From positions 62,001 to 126,000 of the forward strand of contig NZ_AUXS01000042.1 in assembly GCF_001625565.1 (NCBI RefSeq): a stretch of 64,000 nucleotides of DNA, read 5' to 3'. Under the pieces are notes generated by a model, which was not told where the DNA came from, did no database searches, and saw only the letters and a list, made by a program, of their open reading frames with translations. This document shows positions 16,901-25,425 of the stretch, piece after piece; the stretch's first letter is position 1; each line of letters starts with the position of its first letter. Source of the stretch: Pseudoalteromonas luteoviolacea NCIMB 1944. Lineage in GTDB: Bacteria > Pseudomonadota > Gammaproteobacteria > Enterobacterales > Alteromonadaceae. The translations under genes were made by a program, and so were the position numbers.

Positions 16901-18427
16901 AGCCACTTCGAAAGCGGCATCGGAGTTGTACTCAATCGATTTGTTGAGAGGTTTTATACCGGGAATAGTCGTGTTCTTCCAACTAGTGAAAGAGACGGAG
17001 CGCTGCACGGCAGCGCCTCCTGATTCTTGTAGTGCAAAATAAACTTTTGTTTTAACAGGGCTTTTTATCTTGTTTGCACTTGGCGTCGCAACTTTTACTT
17101 GTGCGTCACCTTGCTCAGATAGTTGCTTGTCCTTCAGGTATTTTAAATTGTTGTACAAGTAAAAATCTTGGCCGACAATGAAGTCTTTATAGGGGCCTAA
17201 GAAGTGTCTAACTGGCTGATGGATGATATGTGTTGTAAATGTATTGCCTGCCGCTGGGCTACCAAATAAATATTTACCTGAGAGATCGACGCTATTTTCT
17301 TCACCCGAAAAGACAAATTTAGTTGCTGTTTTGGCCTTTAAGTCCATGCGCTCAGGCACAAACTCTTCGAGTTGAAAATTAAACTCTGCGATTGTTTGCT
17401 CCGCGCTGGGGTCTAGCTTTACACCCACTGTATAGCGTCCTGTAGGCCAGTCTTTGGCAGTTTTGAGTGATTTACTAAAATAACCGCTTGCAGATGAGTG
17501 CAATGTCTCTTTGACAACCTCTTCCTGACGCGGGTTTTTTATCGATAGGGTGAGTGTATTGGTATCTATAGTACGTCCATCAAAGTCACGCAGTAAAATA
17601 TTGAGAGGTAGGGAGTCACCCGGCCTGACTAAATCTCTATTACTGTAGATAAACGCTTCAATGTCTTGATATAAACGACCTCCTAGCTGATATGCCGAGA
17701 GGTCAAGTGGCGTTTCTTTAATTGGAAGTAACGCTATTTGCGGAGGCTGACCAGCTTGCTCAAGCTCGGCAATAACGATGTCGCTTTGTTCTAGTGATAC
17801 AAAAAAATCAATGCTACCTTGTGTGTTTGTATGTCCTTGACGCACTAGCTCATGCTTGCGATAGATACTGACTTTTGCATTGGCTACGCTAGCCCCATCT
17901 TGTAACTGACTGATAGTAAATGTTGCTGCATTTTTTTGTACTCTTGCTTGGATCCCTAACTCAGTCAGCAGCATGTGCTTGACTTGCAGCTCATCAAACT
18001 GCCCAGCCGCTTTTAGTGTGACAATGTACCAACCAGATGAAAGGTGAGCTGGGATAGGCAGCTTTGCAGAATGAACGGTATCTGAGACTTTGTTTGGCAG
18101 TGTATACCTGTCTGCAAAAACACTTTCGTAGCTATAACTTAACCTGTCAAGTGTACTCGGATAGATTGAGCCGTTTAAATAATGGCGTTGTAAAAAGTCA
18201 TGAGGGCTTGTCAGTCGTAGGATCTCAATGTCCACTTCGGTAGTATTTTTATAGCTAATTGGAATAGCTTGGCCAGCCCCTTTGGGTACGAGTGGACCGG
18301 CACCGACAATGGCCACTTGAGGTGTTTGCAGTTTTGTATTGTTTGCTTTTGCAGCATTGTGCCAGCCAACGAAGAGCAACAATATCGACAAAAATACACA
18401 GTACGCTCGCACGCTCCATGTGTTCAT
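13901..18427 (-). CDS. yfhM: Bacterial alpha-2-macroglobulin (thioester type)
   Basis: The protein has 1508 residues and an N-terminal hydrophobic export segment (CVFLSILLLFVGW). There is no lipobox Cys in the usual place. MG-type beta domains follow, including the MG2-like GRYTVGVKLDPSAE and RYEFYAGWYRGYGQP regions. The thioester motif YGCAEQT lies near residue 1030 within an alpha/alpha toroid domain, and the gene ends in a bait/receptor-type beta region. Such proteins trap proteases in the periplasm. The CxEQ thioester is intact, so covalent trapping is expected. ATG 18427 has AGGGGA 6 bases upstream. pbpC lies just downstream. Confidence 0.94.
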   Translation of the reverse strand: MNTWSVRAYCVFLSILLLFVGWHNAAKANNTKLQTPQVAIVGAGPLVPKGAGQAIPISYKNTTEVDIEILRLTSPHDFLQRHYLNGSIYPSTLDRLSYSYESVFADRYTLPNKVSDTVHSAKLPIPAHLSSGWYIVTLKAAGQFDELQVKHMLLTELGIQARVQKNAATFTISQLQDGASVANAKVSIYRKHELVRQGHTNTQGSIDFFVSLEQSDIVIAELEQAGQPPQIALLPIKETPLDLSAYQLGGRLYQDIEAFIYSNRDLVRPGDSLPLNILLRDFDGRTIDTNTLTLSIKNPRQEEVVKETLHSSASGYFSKSLKTAKDWPTGRYTVGVKLDPSAEQTIAEFNFQLEEFVPERMDLKAKTATKFVFSGEENSVDLSGKYLFGSPAAGNTFTTHIIHQPVRHFLGPYKDFIVGQDFYLYNNLKYLKDKQLSEQGDAQVKVATPSANKIKSPVKTKVYFALQESGGAAVQRSVSFTSWKNTTIPGIKPLNKSIEYNSDAAFEVALLSADGQTLSSGSVKLELYYDQGRYYWMYEDGIGWQQQKQDRWRKDHQSVIDLTADTMRIELPVSWGNYRLEATDLSSGTKTRYEFYAGWYRGYGQPAVKPEHLQLSLDKQAYRAGEQAQATLTSPINGQLLVTLESDRVLWSKKIPVKKGQSHINIPIDKNLARHDLYITASVFGQQQGAPKRYLGVIPISLDRSERKIQLSTTLPEQIEPLQTIQIPIKATGLMADQETWVTVSMVDKGIVNLSRFKPKSPFDHFFAQRRYSGDIVDLYSRQYDPRPNPFAQSRFGSDSVENNTNRNDDLVESKTIQLMSQPVRLQAGQASIELTLPDYNGEAQIIITAFNEQQVGQLVQDQIIRMPLVAELSVPRFLIPGDTSSVTLDIHNLSGQEQALTVKLSANNTVELTGQAEHSVVLNDGKHWSASTSVKTLDNNAAGITTFTLKVTGENLNLERSWRVPINYIEPWTTNTVNSQLVPEQSITIDGTHWSGLKVLTGKEGKLLISHSPILNIAQFASGLHAYPYGCAEQTTSKAWPFTLQHPQLDKFQHTALRQDAQLETNKEYLSMAVGRLKTMQKTTGGFATWGSYGKESPWLTVYVTDFLTQVHQQHPELVPTEMLQEAQYRVLRYARGDFVDALSYSPDAAIAATTYAAYFSSRLGKLSYSDLEALDITTFPTQLSLIQFVAALANTGAIAQASKLLNQFDNQSRVEDYIYDYGSDIRDKALTINTLYDIKRLRGLNSKAQKIVNRLIEQLPDLAANNPWLSTQERAALLRSAVSASSQNQAPLSVTINGQSITHHGVLEYPLTPDLHLKNDTDSTLYIQQLHTGYVEFDSSIANKINPFNTVKMKHFVRRWFNLNAEPLDYKTPIKVGERILVILDVETKERIHDAMIVDQIPAGFVLENPALLQDLDIQSLLPEGVVLSDVEHQEYRNDRYVAVTDLKPRSYTRFNDAAPRQQFAYLLRAEVPGVYANPASFMESMYRPQKHVLYTQFPSTITIER

Positions 18428-18682
18428 GATTTTCCCCTAATAATACTGATTTTAAATAAGTTTAAGTCACTTATCATGAATGTAATGTGATTATCTTACT
18501 TCTTGCCTTTAAGCGCAAAGGCTTAATATCAATTTGACTAATTGGGGACGCGGACTGAATAGTCTTAGCAATGGCATGTGCCTTTTACCACTTTGTGACG
18601 CTAAATCTGAGTGCTTAAATTGAGCAGATTGTGGCGCAAAAATACTGGTGCCCGTACCTATAAATTTAAGAGGTTGTTTAGA
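18428..18682. other. Upstream region of the alpha-2-macroglobulin gene
   Basis: About 250 bases without a supported gene. A 6-bp hairpin GCCTTT/AAAGGC with loop AAGCGC lies at 18505-18522 and would fall in the 5' leader of the alpha-2-macroglobulin mRNA. No promoter is clear. Confidence 0.3.
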
Positions 18683-18706
18683 TTAGCCACTATATTTAGT
18701 GGCTAA
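18683..18706 (-). terminator. Hairpin after the AraC-type gene
   Basis: TTAGCCACTA (18683-18692) pairs with TAGTGGCTAA (18697-18706) around TATT. It lies 20 bases past the stop of the AraC-type gene. No T-run follows. Confidence 0.5.
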
Positions 18707-18725
18707 TTGAGTATGTGCGTACTAA

Positions 18726-19598
18726 CTACTTAACTAAAAAATTGATGCGAGTTAACAGGTCTTTGGGCGCTGTATTTTTAAGGTCGTTGAGATACTCTTC
18801 AAAGGGAGGAAAGTCAGCAAGTTCGAATTGACTTTGTGGTAGCCATTGACCATACAGCCAGTTGTATGGCTTTTCAAGTTCTGCATAATCGCCTTTAAAT
18901 AAAATGCTCACGGTGTCGCCTGCTGGGATAGTTAGCAGCTCAAAGTCGTGTTGCGGTGGTAGCTTGTTTTTATCAATGGTAATGCAGGCCATAGACTTGA
19001 GTTTATCTTGAGGCACAGATTCTGGGTCATCAAAGTAAATACCAAAAAAACGCGTGGTGTCATCAATCAGTGCTGATTTGCCAGCCATCAATGATAATTT
19101 TTCAAATGCTTGACCAATTTGCATATAGTCGCCGTGGTGGTTAATGCCAATTAATTCAATGTCGGAAATCGATTGCTGCTCTACTGGATACATGATGTGA
19201 TACTCCTTGGTTGACTTAGGATAAAGTGCAGTGACAGAAGAGACTGGTTCAGCACGCAGTTGGCGATACTGATTCGGTGTTTCTCCATAATGTTTTGTGA
19301 AGGCTCGGTTAAATGCTTCAACGCTGCCATAGCAAACCTTTTTTGCTATTTGCTGTTGGCTTAAGTCACTGCGGATCAAATAAGTCGCCGCTTTCAACAT
19401 ACGCATTCTTCTGACTGTGACATTAATTGTCTCCCCGGCGTATTCTCGATAAATTCGATGAAAATGGTACGCTGACATACAAGCAATATCTGCCAAGGTG
19501 TTCACGTCTAATTCGGACTCTGCATGCTCGTATAGGTGATCAATCACCCGCAGCAGCCGGCCTTCATAGTAATTTTGTGTACTTAGCTTATGTTTCAT
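18726..19598 (-). CDS. AraC-family regulator with GyrI-like effector domain
   Basis: The protein has 290 residues. An N-terminal AraC/XylS double helix-turn-helix (LADIACMSAYHFHRIYREYAGE and AKKVCYGSVEAFNRAFTKHYGETPNQYR) is followed by a GyrI-like small-molecule-binding domain (roughly residues 135-290, for example IELIGINHHGDYMQI, GIYFDDPESVP, TIPAGDTVSILFKGDYAE). This is the Rob/BmrR-like layout, often tied to multidrug or toxin response. ATG 19598 is chosen; a TTG frame start at 19613 lacks a better ribosome binding site. No obvious target lies beside it. Confidence 0.88.
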   Translation of the reverse strand: MKHKLSTQNYYEGRLLRVIDHLYEHAESELDVNTLADIACMSAYHFHRIYREYAGETINVTVRRMRMLKAATYLIRSDLSQQQIAKKVCYGSVEAFNRAFTKHYGETPNQYRQLRAEPVSSVTALYPKSTKEYHIMYPVEQQSISDIELIGINHHGDYMQIGQAFEKLSLMAGKSALIDDTTRFFGIYFDDPESVPQDKLKSMACITIDKNKLPPQHDFELLTIPAGDTVSILFKGDYAELEKPYNWLYGQWLPQSQFELADFPPFEEYLNDLKNTAPKDLLTRINFLVK

Positions 19599-19708
19599 CG
19601 TTTCACTACTCAATTGGGGTTAGTCTAGTAGTACGCCTAGTTGATTGTGACGACAAGGCTAAAGTAGCGCAAGGTGGATTGATAATGTTTGCGAATTTTG
19701 AATTGAAG

Positions 19709-19738
19709 AAAAGGGCCCGAATAGTGTGGCCCTTTTTT
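19709..19738. terminator. Intrinsic terminator of the esterase gene
   Basis: AAAAGGGCC (19709-19717) pairs with GGCCCTTTT (19728-19736). T-runs occur on both strands. It lies just beyond the esterase stop at 19743. Confidence 0.75.
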
Positions 19739-19742
19739 GAAA

Positions 19743-20795
19743 CTACAGACGTTCATTAAAAAACGGCAGCATATGATGTTCTAAGCGTGCTAATGCTTGG
19801 TCACTGTGGCCACCTGGGAATACATCAAATGTAATAGGCACCTTATTCGCTTGCGCTTTTTGTTTAAGAGCAAGCACCCCCTCTGAAATCCAGATATAGT
19901 CATCTTTGTCGCCCACATCTATGCGTACTGAACTAAGTTGCGCGACCACAGATGGCGTCGAATACAGGTCAATAAGCTCACCAAATCCACTGTACCATAG
20001 AGGCTTCTGTGCTGGATCAATACTATAGTGCACGCCAAAAGGTTGTTCTGCACTGCCAGCAAAAGCACCGGCATAGGCCATAAGGTAAGCACTATAACTA
20101 TTCGCTTGACCATTATTCCAAATTTCACGGCCTTGAAATGAAGCAAACTCTGATTTCATAACCGCTCGAGGATCTTCAGCTGTGGCCAATTTTTTCTTAA
20201 ACGCTTGATAGCGTTTAATGGCGACTTCAGAGGTTAAGTATGATTTTGCCATGCCTTTCTCATCGAACATGCCTGGGCTTAGCGCATAAACGTGGCCAAA
20301 TAGGTCTGGGTTTTTGGCTGCAAATCTTAAAGCGCCAGTTCCGCCCATCGAAAAGCCCGCAATACCGCGGTGGTTTGCTGAAACTTTAGTACGATATTTG
20401 TTGTCTACCCAAGGTAATACTTCTTTGATCACGTAGTCGCTAAAATTACCATGGACCGCTGAATTGACATAAAAGCTGCCTCTCAATGGCGTATTACCTT
20501 CTAACATCACAATGATCATTTCCATATTTCGACCATTTTTTTTATGGTTATCGAGCATGGCTTCGATGTGCTGGCTGTATTTTATTGGCCAGCTATAAGC
20601 GCCTAATAAATACAATACTGGGTACCTTTTGTTGCTCTGATGGTAGCCCTCAGGTAAGTAGATATGGATATCTCGTGTACTTTGAGTACCAATCAAACTG
20701 TTTTCGAGTGCTTTTGAATGAAAAGGCAGCTTGATGATTTGTGCATGCAGTTGACTACTTGCTAAAACAAGTAACAAAAATATTATAGTTTTCAT
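19743..20795 (-). CDS. Secreted esterase (esterase D/antigen 85-like alpha/beta hydrolase)
   Basis: The protein has 350 residues with a signal peptide (MKTIIFLLLVLASSQLHAQ). A putative esterase domain (PF00756 type) starts with the strand/turn YLPEGYHQSNKRYPVLYLL. The nucleophile elbow is GFSMGG, near residue 148, and the catalytic His is in FPGGHSD. It likely hydrolyses ester bonds of sugar or feruloyl type outside the cytoplasm; the substrate is not clear. ATG 20795 has AGGAG 8 bases upstream. It is divergent from a LysR regulator 103 bp away, a likely controller. Confidence 0.9.
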   Translation of the reverse strand: MKTIIFLLLVLASSQLHAQIIKLPFHSKALENSLIGTQSTRDIHIYLPEGYHQSNKRYPVLYLLGAYSWPIKYSQHIEAMLDNHKKNGRNMEMIIVMLEGNTPLRGSFYVNSAVHGNFSDYVIKEVLPWVDNKYRTKVSANHRGIAGFSMGGTGALRFAAKNPDLFGHVYALSPGMFDEKGMAKSYLTSEVAIKRYQAFKKKLATAEDPRAVMKSEFASFQGREIWNNGQANSYSAYLMAYAGAFAGSAEQPFGVHYSIDPAQKPLWYSGFGELIDLYSTPSVVAQLSSVRIDVGDKDDYIWISEGVLALKQKAQANKVPITFDVFPGGHSDQALARLEHHMLPFFNERL

Positions 20796-20898
20796 GATGA
20801 TGACTCCTGCTGATAAAGCTTGCAGTTAACTTACAATGTGCCTAAATTAATAACAAATATAAAAACAGATTGATTTATATGTAATGAATATAAATTGG

Positions 20899-21774
20899 AT
20901 GGATATTAAAAAACTAAATTATGTAGTTACAGTTGCGCAGGAGTTGAGTTTTAGTCGAGCTGCACAAAAACTCCATATGTCGCAGCCGCCATTGAGTCAG
21001 CAAATCCGCCAAATCGAGCAGTATTTAGGTATGCCGCTATTTGAGCGTTCAACGCGCTCAGTCAGTTTAACGACTTTTGGTGCGCTATTTGTGAGCAAAG
21101 CTCAGCGGGTTCTAGCTGCGCACAACGATTTGGGGGAGTGTGTAAAAAGTTTTCAAAATGGCGTCCAGCAGCCTATCAAGTTGGGTTGTATTGGACTGGC
21201 GTTTGAAGCATTAATGGCAAAGAAGATGGCGATTTTATCTGAGTGTTCGCCAAAGCTTGACTTGGCTTTGGAGGAAGGGAGCAGTGCTGAATTGGTAGCT
21301 CGGTGCCAGTCCGGGCAATTGCACGGCGCAATTATTCGTCTCTTTGCTCCCGATTTACCCGCAGAAAATATTCATTATCTTTGCAGTGAACGATATGTTT
21401 TTGCCTGTCCGAAACAATGGCACTTGGAGTCCACGGTTTCATCAATAAAGGCATTGTGTGGTAAGCCGTTCATTCATTACCCAAAGGCATTGCAACCAAA
21501 ATTGCATGAAGCAATAGAGGAGGTTTTTCATCAAGCGAAAGCTACAATGAATGTGGTACAAGAAGTTAAAACCAAATCGACCACACTATCTTTAGTTGCC
21601 GCAGGTCTGGGATTTGCGATCGTACCGCAATCAATGATGAACAAGTACCAATCTCAGGTGGATTTTATTGCTATTGAAGAGCACTTGCCTAGTGTGGATT
21701 ATTATTTGTATTGCCAAGATTGGCAAGTGCACCATCAAATTAAGAACTTATATCAATTACTGAGCGAACCATAA
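20899..21774 (+). CDS. LysR-family transcriptional regulator
   Basis: The protein has 291 residues. The N-terminal winged helix is typical (SFSRAAQKLHMSQPPLSQQIRQIE), followed by a periplasmic-binding-like effector domain that ends with LVAAGLGFAIVPQSM. ATG 20899 (MDIKKLNYVV) matches the usual start of the family. An in-frame ATG at 20884 would add five residues, and neither has a good Shine-Dalgarno. It is divergent from the secreted esterase gene, which it probably regulates. It is convergent with yacG, with stops one base apart. Confidence 0.9.
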   Translation: MDIKKLNYVVTVAQELSFSRAAQKLHMSQPPLSQQIRQIEQYLGMPLFERSTRSVSLTTFGALFVSKAQRVLAAHNDLGECVKSFQNGVQQPIKLGCIGLAFEALMAKKMAILSECSPKLDLALEEGSSAELVARCQSGQLHGAIIRLFAPDLPAENIHYLCSERYVFACPKQWHLESTVSSIKALCGKPFIHYPKALQPKLHEAIEEVFHQAKATMNVVQEVKTKSTTLSLVAAGLGFAIVPQSMMNKYQSQVDFIAIEEHLPSVDYYLYCQDWQVHHQIKNLYQLLSEP

Positions 21775-21775
21775 G

Positions 21776-22015
21776 CTATTTGAAGAAGTCATCGTCATTT
21801 TTAGCTAGCATGGCTTCAATATCTTCAATGAGTGCCTGTGGATCTGGCTGAGCGAGATCTGTGCTCTGCACTGGGCTGGAGATTTTATTGTTTTCTTCTG
21901 ACCACTCGCCTAGATCTATAAGCTGACAACGTTTAGAACAAAATGGACGGTGTGGGCTTTGTGCCGACCAGATCACCTCTTTTTGACAGGTTGGGCATTG
22001 GACAGCTGTTGGCAT
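21776..22015 (-). CDS. yacG: DNA gyrase inhibitor YacG
   Basis: The protein has 79 residues. The zinc site is made by CPTCQKEV and FCSKRCQLIDLGEW, the family signature. YacG binds GyrB and blocks DNA binding by gyrase in E. coli. It is the last gene of the pil/coaE block, as in other gammaproteobacteria. The acidic C-terminal tail is typical. Confidence 0.95.
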   Translation of the reverse strand: MPTAVQCPTCQKEVIWSAQSPHRPFCSKRCQLIDLGEWSEENNKISSPVQSTDLAQPDPQALIEDIEAMLAKNDDDFFK

Positions 22016-22041
22016 AGTAATTACTCATATTGTAGTGGAGC

Positions 22042-22074
22042 GGTATAGTTTACTGCTTTGAAGTAAACTATACC
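22042..22074 (-). terminator. Perfect hairpin between pilB and yacG
   Basis: GGTATAGTTTACT (22042-22054) and AGTAAACTATACC (22062-22074) form a 13-bp stem with loop GCTTTGA. It lies between pilB and yacG on the minus strand. There is no clear T-run, so partial read-through or mRNA processing is possible. Confidence 0.55.
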
Positions 22075-22094
22075 AGCGCCGCTCAGAAACTCGG

Positions 22095-23771
22095 TTAGTA
22101 GTTTGTGACGCGGTTGATTTCAGCCAAAGAAGTGACGCCGGATGCGGCCTTTTTGAGGCCGGATTTACGCAAATTATCAAATCCCAGCTGATCAGCTAAT
22201 TCGGCAATTTCTAGAGAGTTAGCACCAGCCATGATCTTATGTGACATTTCTGGGGTTATTTTGACAACTTCATAAACACCCACTCGGCCTTTATAACCGT
22301 CTGTGCAGTGGTCACAGCCTTTTGGCGAGAATAAAGTGAGCTCTTTTATCTGTGTGTCGTTAAAACCTTGTCGACGCAGCTCTTCTTCAGGGAGTTGTTC
22401 CGGCTCTTTACATTTAGGGCATAGCCTTCTCGCTAATCGCTGAGCAATGATTAAGCTGACTGAGCTGGCAACATTGTATGCAGGCACGCCCATATTGAGT
22501 AGCCGAGTAAGTGTTTCAGGGGCTGAATTGGTATGCAGTGTACTCATTACCAAGTGGCCTGTTTGTGCAGCTTTTATTGAAATTTCTGCGGTTTCCAAAT
22601 CACGGATCTCACCCACCATGACGACATCCGGATCTTGCCTTAAAAATGCTTTAAGCGCATTGGCAAAAGTCATATCGGCTTTGGTGTTGATCTGTACTTG
22701 GTTGATCCCTTCAAGGTTAATTTCTACTGGATCTTCTGCTGTACTGATGTTTCGCTCAGGCTTGTTTAAAATATTAAGGCCAGTATAAAGTGACACGGTT
22801 TTACCAGAGCCTGTTGGGCCCGTAACTAAGATCATCCCTTGAGGCTGCTCCAGTGCATTCAAATATAGATCTTTTTGCTCTGGTTCATAGCCCAATACAT
22901 CGATGCCTAATTTGGCAGCAGATGAATCGAGTATACGCATTACTATTTTCTCTCCCCACATAGTTGGGAGGGTACTGACACGAAAATCGATGCTTTTGCG
23001 TTCAGAAATTTTAAGCTTTATACGACCATCTTGTGGTTTTCGTTTCTCGGCAATATCGAGGTGTGACATAACTTTGATACGTGCCGAGAGGCGGCTTGCC
23101 AACGAGTTTGGGGGGCTGGCCATTTCATGCAAAATGCCATCAATTCGAAAACGAACTCGGTACTTCTTTTCGTACGGTTCGAAGTGTAAATCTGAGGCGC
23201 CTTTTTTTATCGCGTCCATCAATATTTTATTGATGTATACGATGATAGGAGCATCATCTTTTTCTTCATCTTGCTGTTGAGTCTGAGGCTCATCTTCGAC
23301 ATCTAGGCTCGCGAACTCTTTAAATTCATCCTCACTGAGAGAGAGTCCTGAACTTGAGTCAAAGAGCTGGTCAATTTTTTGTTCAAGCAGTTTGTGATCG
23401 ACGACTACGATTTCACATTGCAGTCCTGTGCTAAACTCGAAATTTTCGAATGCACCATAATCCGTGGGATCGGATGTTGCGATAAACAACTTACGATCTT
23501 TTTTCACCAACGGCAGCAGGTAATGCTGACGAATTAACTTTTCTTTGATCAGATCTTTGGGCACATTGGCAACATCAAAGCCATTGAGATCGAAATAAGG
23601 CACACGAAATAAGTCGAGACATTGTTCCGCTAACTCTTGGCCAGACATACCGCTACATAAGCAGATGAGCTCAGCAGTTGTGGTCGCATCGGCTTGCTTC
23701 GCCTTAATTTGATCTGGCGTAACCCTACCTAAGGTAATGAATTTTCTCAGTAATGGAGAGTGATGTTCCAT
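22095..23771 (-). CDS. pilB: Type IV pilus assembly ATPase PilB
   Basis: The protein has 558 residues, as usual for PilB. An N-terminal MshEN-like domain lies at about 1-140. The catalytic core has Walker A GPTGSGKT near residue 322, the Asp and His boxes (GEIRDLETAEI, LVMSTLHTNSAP) and a zinc-binding tetracysteine (CPKCKEP ... CDHC). It powers pilus extension from the cytoplasmic face. AAGGACATT precedes ATG 23771. The gene lies downstream of coaE instead of between pilA and pilC, its usual place. Confidence 0.95.
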   Translation of the reverse strand: MEHHSPLLRKFITLGRVTPDQIKAKQADATTTAELICLCSGMSGQELAEQCLDLFRVPYFDLNGFDVANVPKDLIKEKLIRQHYLLPLVKKDRKLFIATSDPTDYGAFENFEFSTGLQCEIVVVDHKLLEQKIDQLFDSSSGLSLSEDEFKEFASLDVEDEPQTQQQDEEKDDAPIIVYINKILMDAIKKGASDLHFEPYEKKYRVRFRIDGILHEMASPPNSLASRLSARIKVMSHLDIAEKRKPQDGRIKLKISERKSIDFRVSTLPTMWGEKIVMRILDSSAAKLGIDVLGYEPEQKDLYLNALEQPQGMILVTGPTGSGKTVSLYTGLNILNKPERNISTAEDPVEINLEGINQVQINTKADMTFANALKAFLRQDPDVVMVGEIRDLETAEISIKAAQTGHLVMSTLHTNSAPETLTRLLNMGVPAYNVASSVSLIIAQRLARRLCPKCKEPEQLPEEELRRQGFNDTQIKELTLFSPKGCDHCTDGYKGRVGVYEVVKITPEMSHKIMAGANSLEIAELADQLGFDNLRKSGLKKAASGVTSLAEINRVTNY

Positions 23772-23899
23772 AATGTCCTTTAATACTTCAACAGCTTACA
23801 TTAATGTAGCAAATAAACAGTAAACCTGCTCAACCTTAGCTAAGCCAGTTTATATCTAATCATTCTAAAGAATCATATAAAATTCAACAAATAAAGCGT

Positions 23900-24505
23900 T
23901 TAAATAACCTTGCTCGCGTCTAAAAATTTTTTGTGCAAGTGGTTCAATTCTTCATGCACATCTTCTAAAGGCCGATTATTATCGACAATATAGTCTGCTT
24001 TTTGGCACTTATCTTCTCGGCTCATCTGTGCAGCGATAATATTTTTAACCTGCTCTTGAGGTACTTGATCTCGGTTGCATGTGCGAGCGATCTGTACATC
24101 TACTGGCACGTCGATCAATAAAGTTTTTTGGCAGTAACGCTCTAAACCATTTTCGAATAAAAGAGGGGCACAGAGAATACAGTAGGGGCTTTTGGCTTGC
24201 GCGAGCTGTGTTAAAATTTGCTCTCTTATTATTGGATGCAATAAGGCATTGAGCCAAGCTTTGTGTTCTTCATTATCAAAAATAATACTTCGTAGTTTCG
24301 CTCTATCAAGCGTGCCGTGCGATGATAAAATGTCGTCTCCAAAATGAGCAACAATGCTATTTAGCCCTTGTGTGCCGGGCATTACAACTTCTCGAGCAAC
24401 AATATCGGCATCTACAATATCTATGTTGAGGCTTTGAAAGTAGTTTGTTGCTGCTGATTTTCCTGCGCCGATGCCACCAGTCAGACCCAATATCCAAGAT
24501 GACAT
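23900..24505 (-). CDS. coaE: Dephospho-CoA kinase
   Basis: The protein has 201 residues with P-loop GLTGGIGAGKS at the N-terminus, and DADIVAREVVMPGT and the LID region CNRDQ downstream. It catalyses the last step of coenzyme A synthesis, phosphorylating the 3'-OH of dephospho-CoA. The gene starts one base after the pilD stop, so it is translated in the same operon. Confidence 0.96.
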   Translation of the reverse strand: MSSWILGLTGGIGAGKSAATNYFQSLNIDIVDADIVAREVVMPGTQGLNSIVAHFGDDILSSHGTLDRAKLRSIIFDNEEHKAWLNALLHPIIREQILTQLAQAKSPYCILCAPLLFENGLERYCQKTLLIDVPVDVQIARTCNRDQVPQEQVKNIIAAQMSREDKCQKADYIVDNNRPLEDVHEELNHLHKKFLDASKVI

Positions 24506-24506
24506 G

Positions 24507-25391
24507 TTACACTCCTAATAAATTCAAATACCAATTTTTCAGTGCATCACCATAAAACAAACATAGCCAACCCGCGATAGCTAGATATGGACCAAATGGA
24601 ATTGGTGTCGCTTTGTCTTTACCTTGTATGCTTAGCTGAGCACTTCCGATCACCGCGCCAACGACACTCGACAATAATATTATGGTGATAAGCGCTTGCC
24701 AGCCTAGTAGCGCGCCAAAAATAGCTAACAGCTTGAAATCGCCATAGCCCATGCCTTCTTTCCCTGTCAGCAACTTAAACAGCCAGTAAACACTCCATAG
24801 GATCAAGTATCCGATGGCTGCACCCCATAAGGATTCAACGGTGGGGATGGTATACCCTGCTGCTGAGGATAAAAGGGCCAACCATAACATGGGTTGGGTA
24901 ATTTGATCTGGAAGCAGCATTTTGTCTATATCGATAAAAATGAGCGCAATTAACCCCCAAGTGATTAAAATATAAAGCAAGGCGATTGAAGTTGCGCCAA
25001 AATGCCAGGCCACCCATAAAGAGCTTATTGCAGTGAGCATTTCTATACTGGGGTATCTGACAGAGATTTTGCTGTCACAATACGCACAACGGCCTTTGAG
25101 CATGAGCCAACTCAAGACTGGAATATTGTGGTGTGCTTTGATTTGTGTTTTGCAGCTAGGGCATGTGGACCGTGGTGTTATAAGGTTGAATGTACTTGTG
25201 TTGGTTGTGGCTGCGTCAGGGCTCTGTTGGCCGAGAATAATTTTACATTCTGATTTCCATTCGTTTTCCATCATTACAGGTAGACGGTAAATGACGACAT
25301 TTAAAAAGCTGCCGATACAGGCGCTGATTAAGCCAACCGATAACATAAAAAACCAAGGTTGTTGCTGCATTAAATGCCAAACATCTTGCAT
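24507..25391 (-). CDS. pilD: Type IV prepilin peptidase/methyltransferase PilD
   Basis: The protein has 294 residues and about eight membrane segments. The cytoplasmic zinc-binding loop has two CxxC pairs (CPSCKTQ and CAYCDSKI). The two aspartyl protease residues lie in FIDIDKMLLPD and GMGYGDFKLLA. It cleaves the leader of PilA after Gly and methylates the new N-terminal Phe. It may also process type II secretion pseudopilins encoded elsewhere. Confidence 0.96.
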   Translation of the reverse strand: MQDVWHLMQQQPWFFMLSVGLISACIGSFLNVVIYRLPVMMENEWKSECKIILGQQSPDAATTNTSTFNLITPRSTCPSCKTQIKAHHNIPVLSWLMLKGRCAYCDSKISVRYPSIEMLTAISSLWVAWHFGATSIALLYILITWGLIALIFIDIDKMLLPDQITQPMLWLALLSSAAGYTIPTVESLWGAAIGYLILWSVYWLFKLLTGKEGMGYGDFKLLAIFGALLGWQALITIILLSSVVGAVIGSAQLSIQGKDKATPIPFGPYLAIAGWLCLFYGDALKNWYLNLLGV

Positions 25392-25425
25392 AGGGTGCTC
25401 TTATTATTGTTGAGTTTATTGTCCG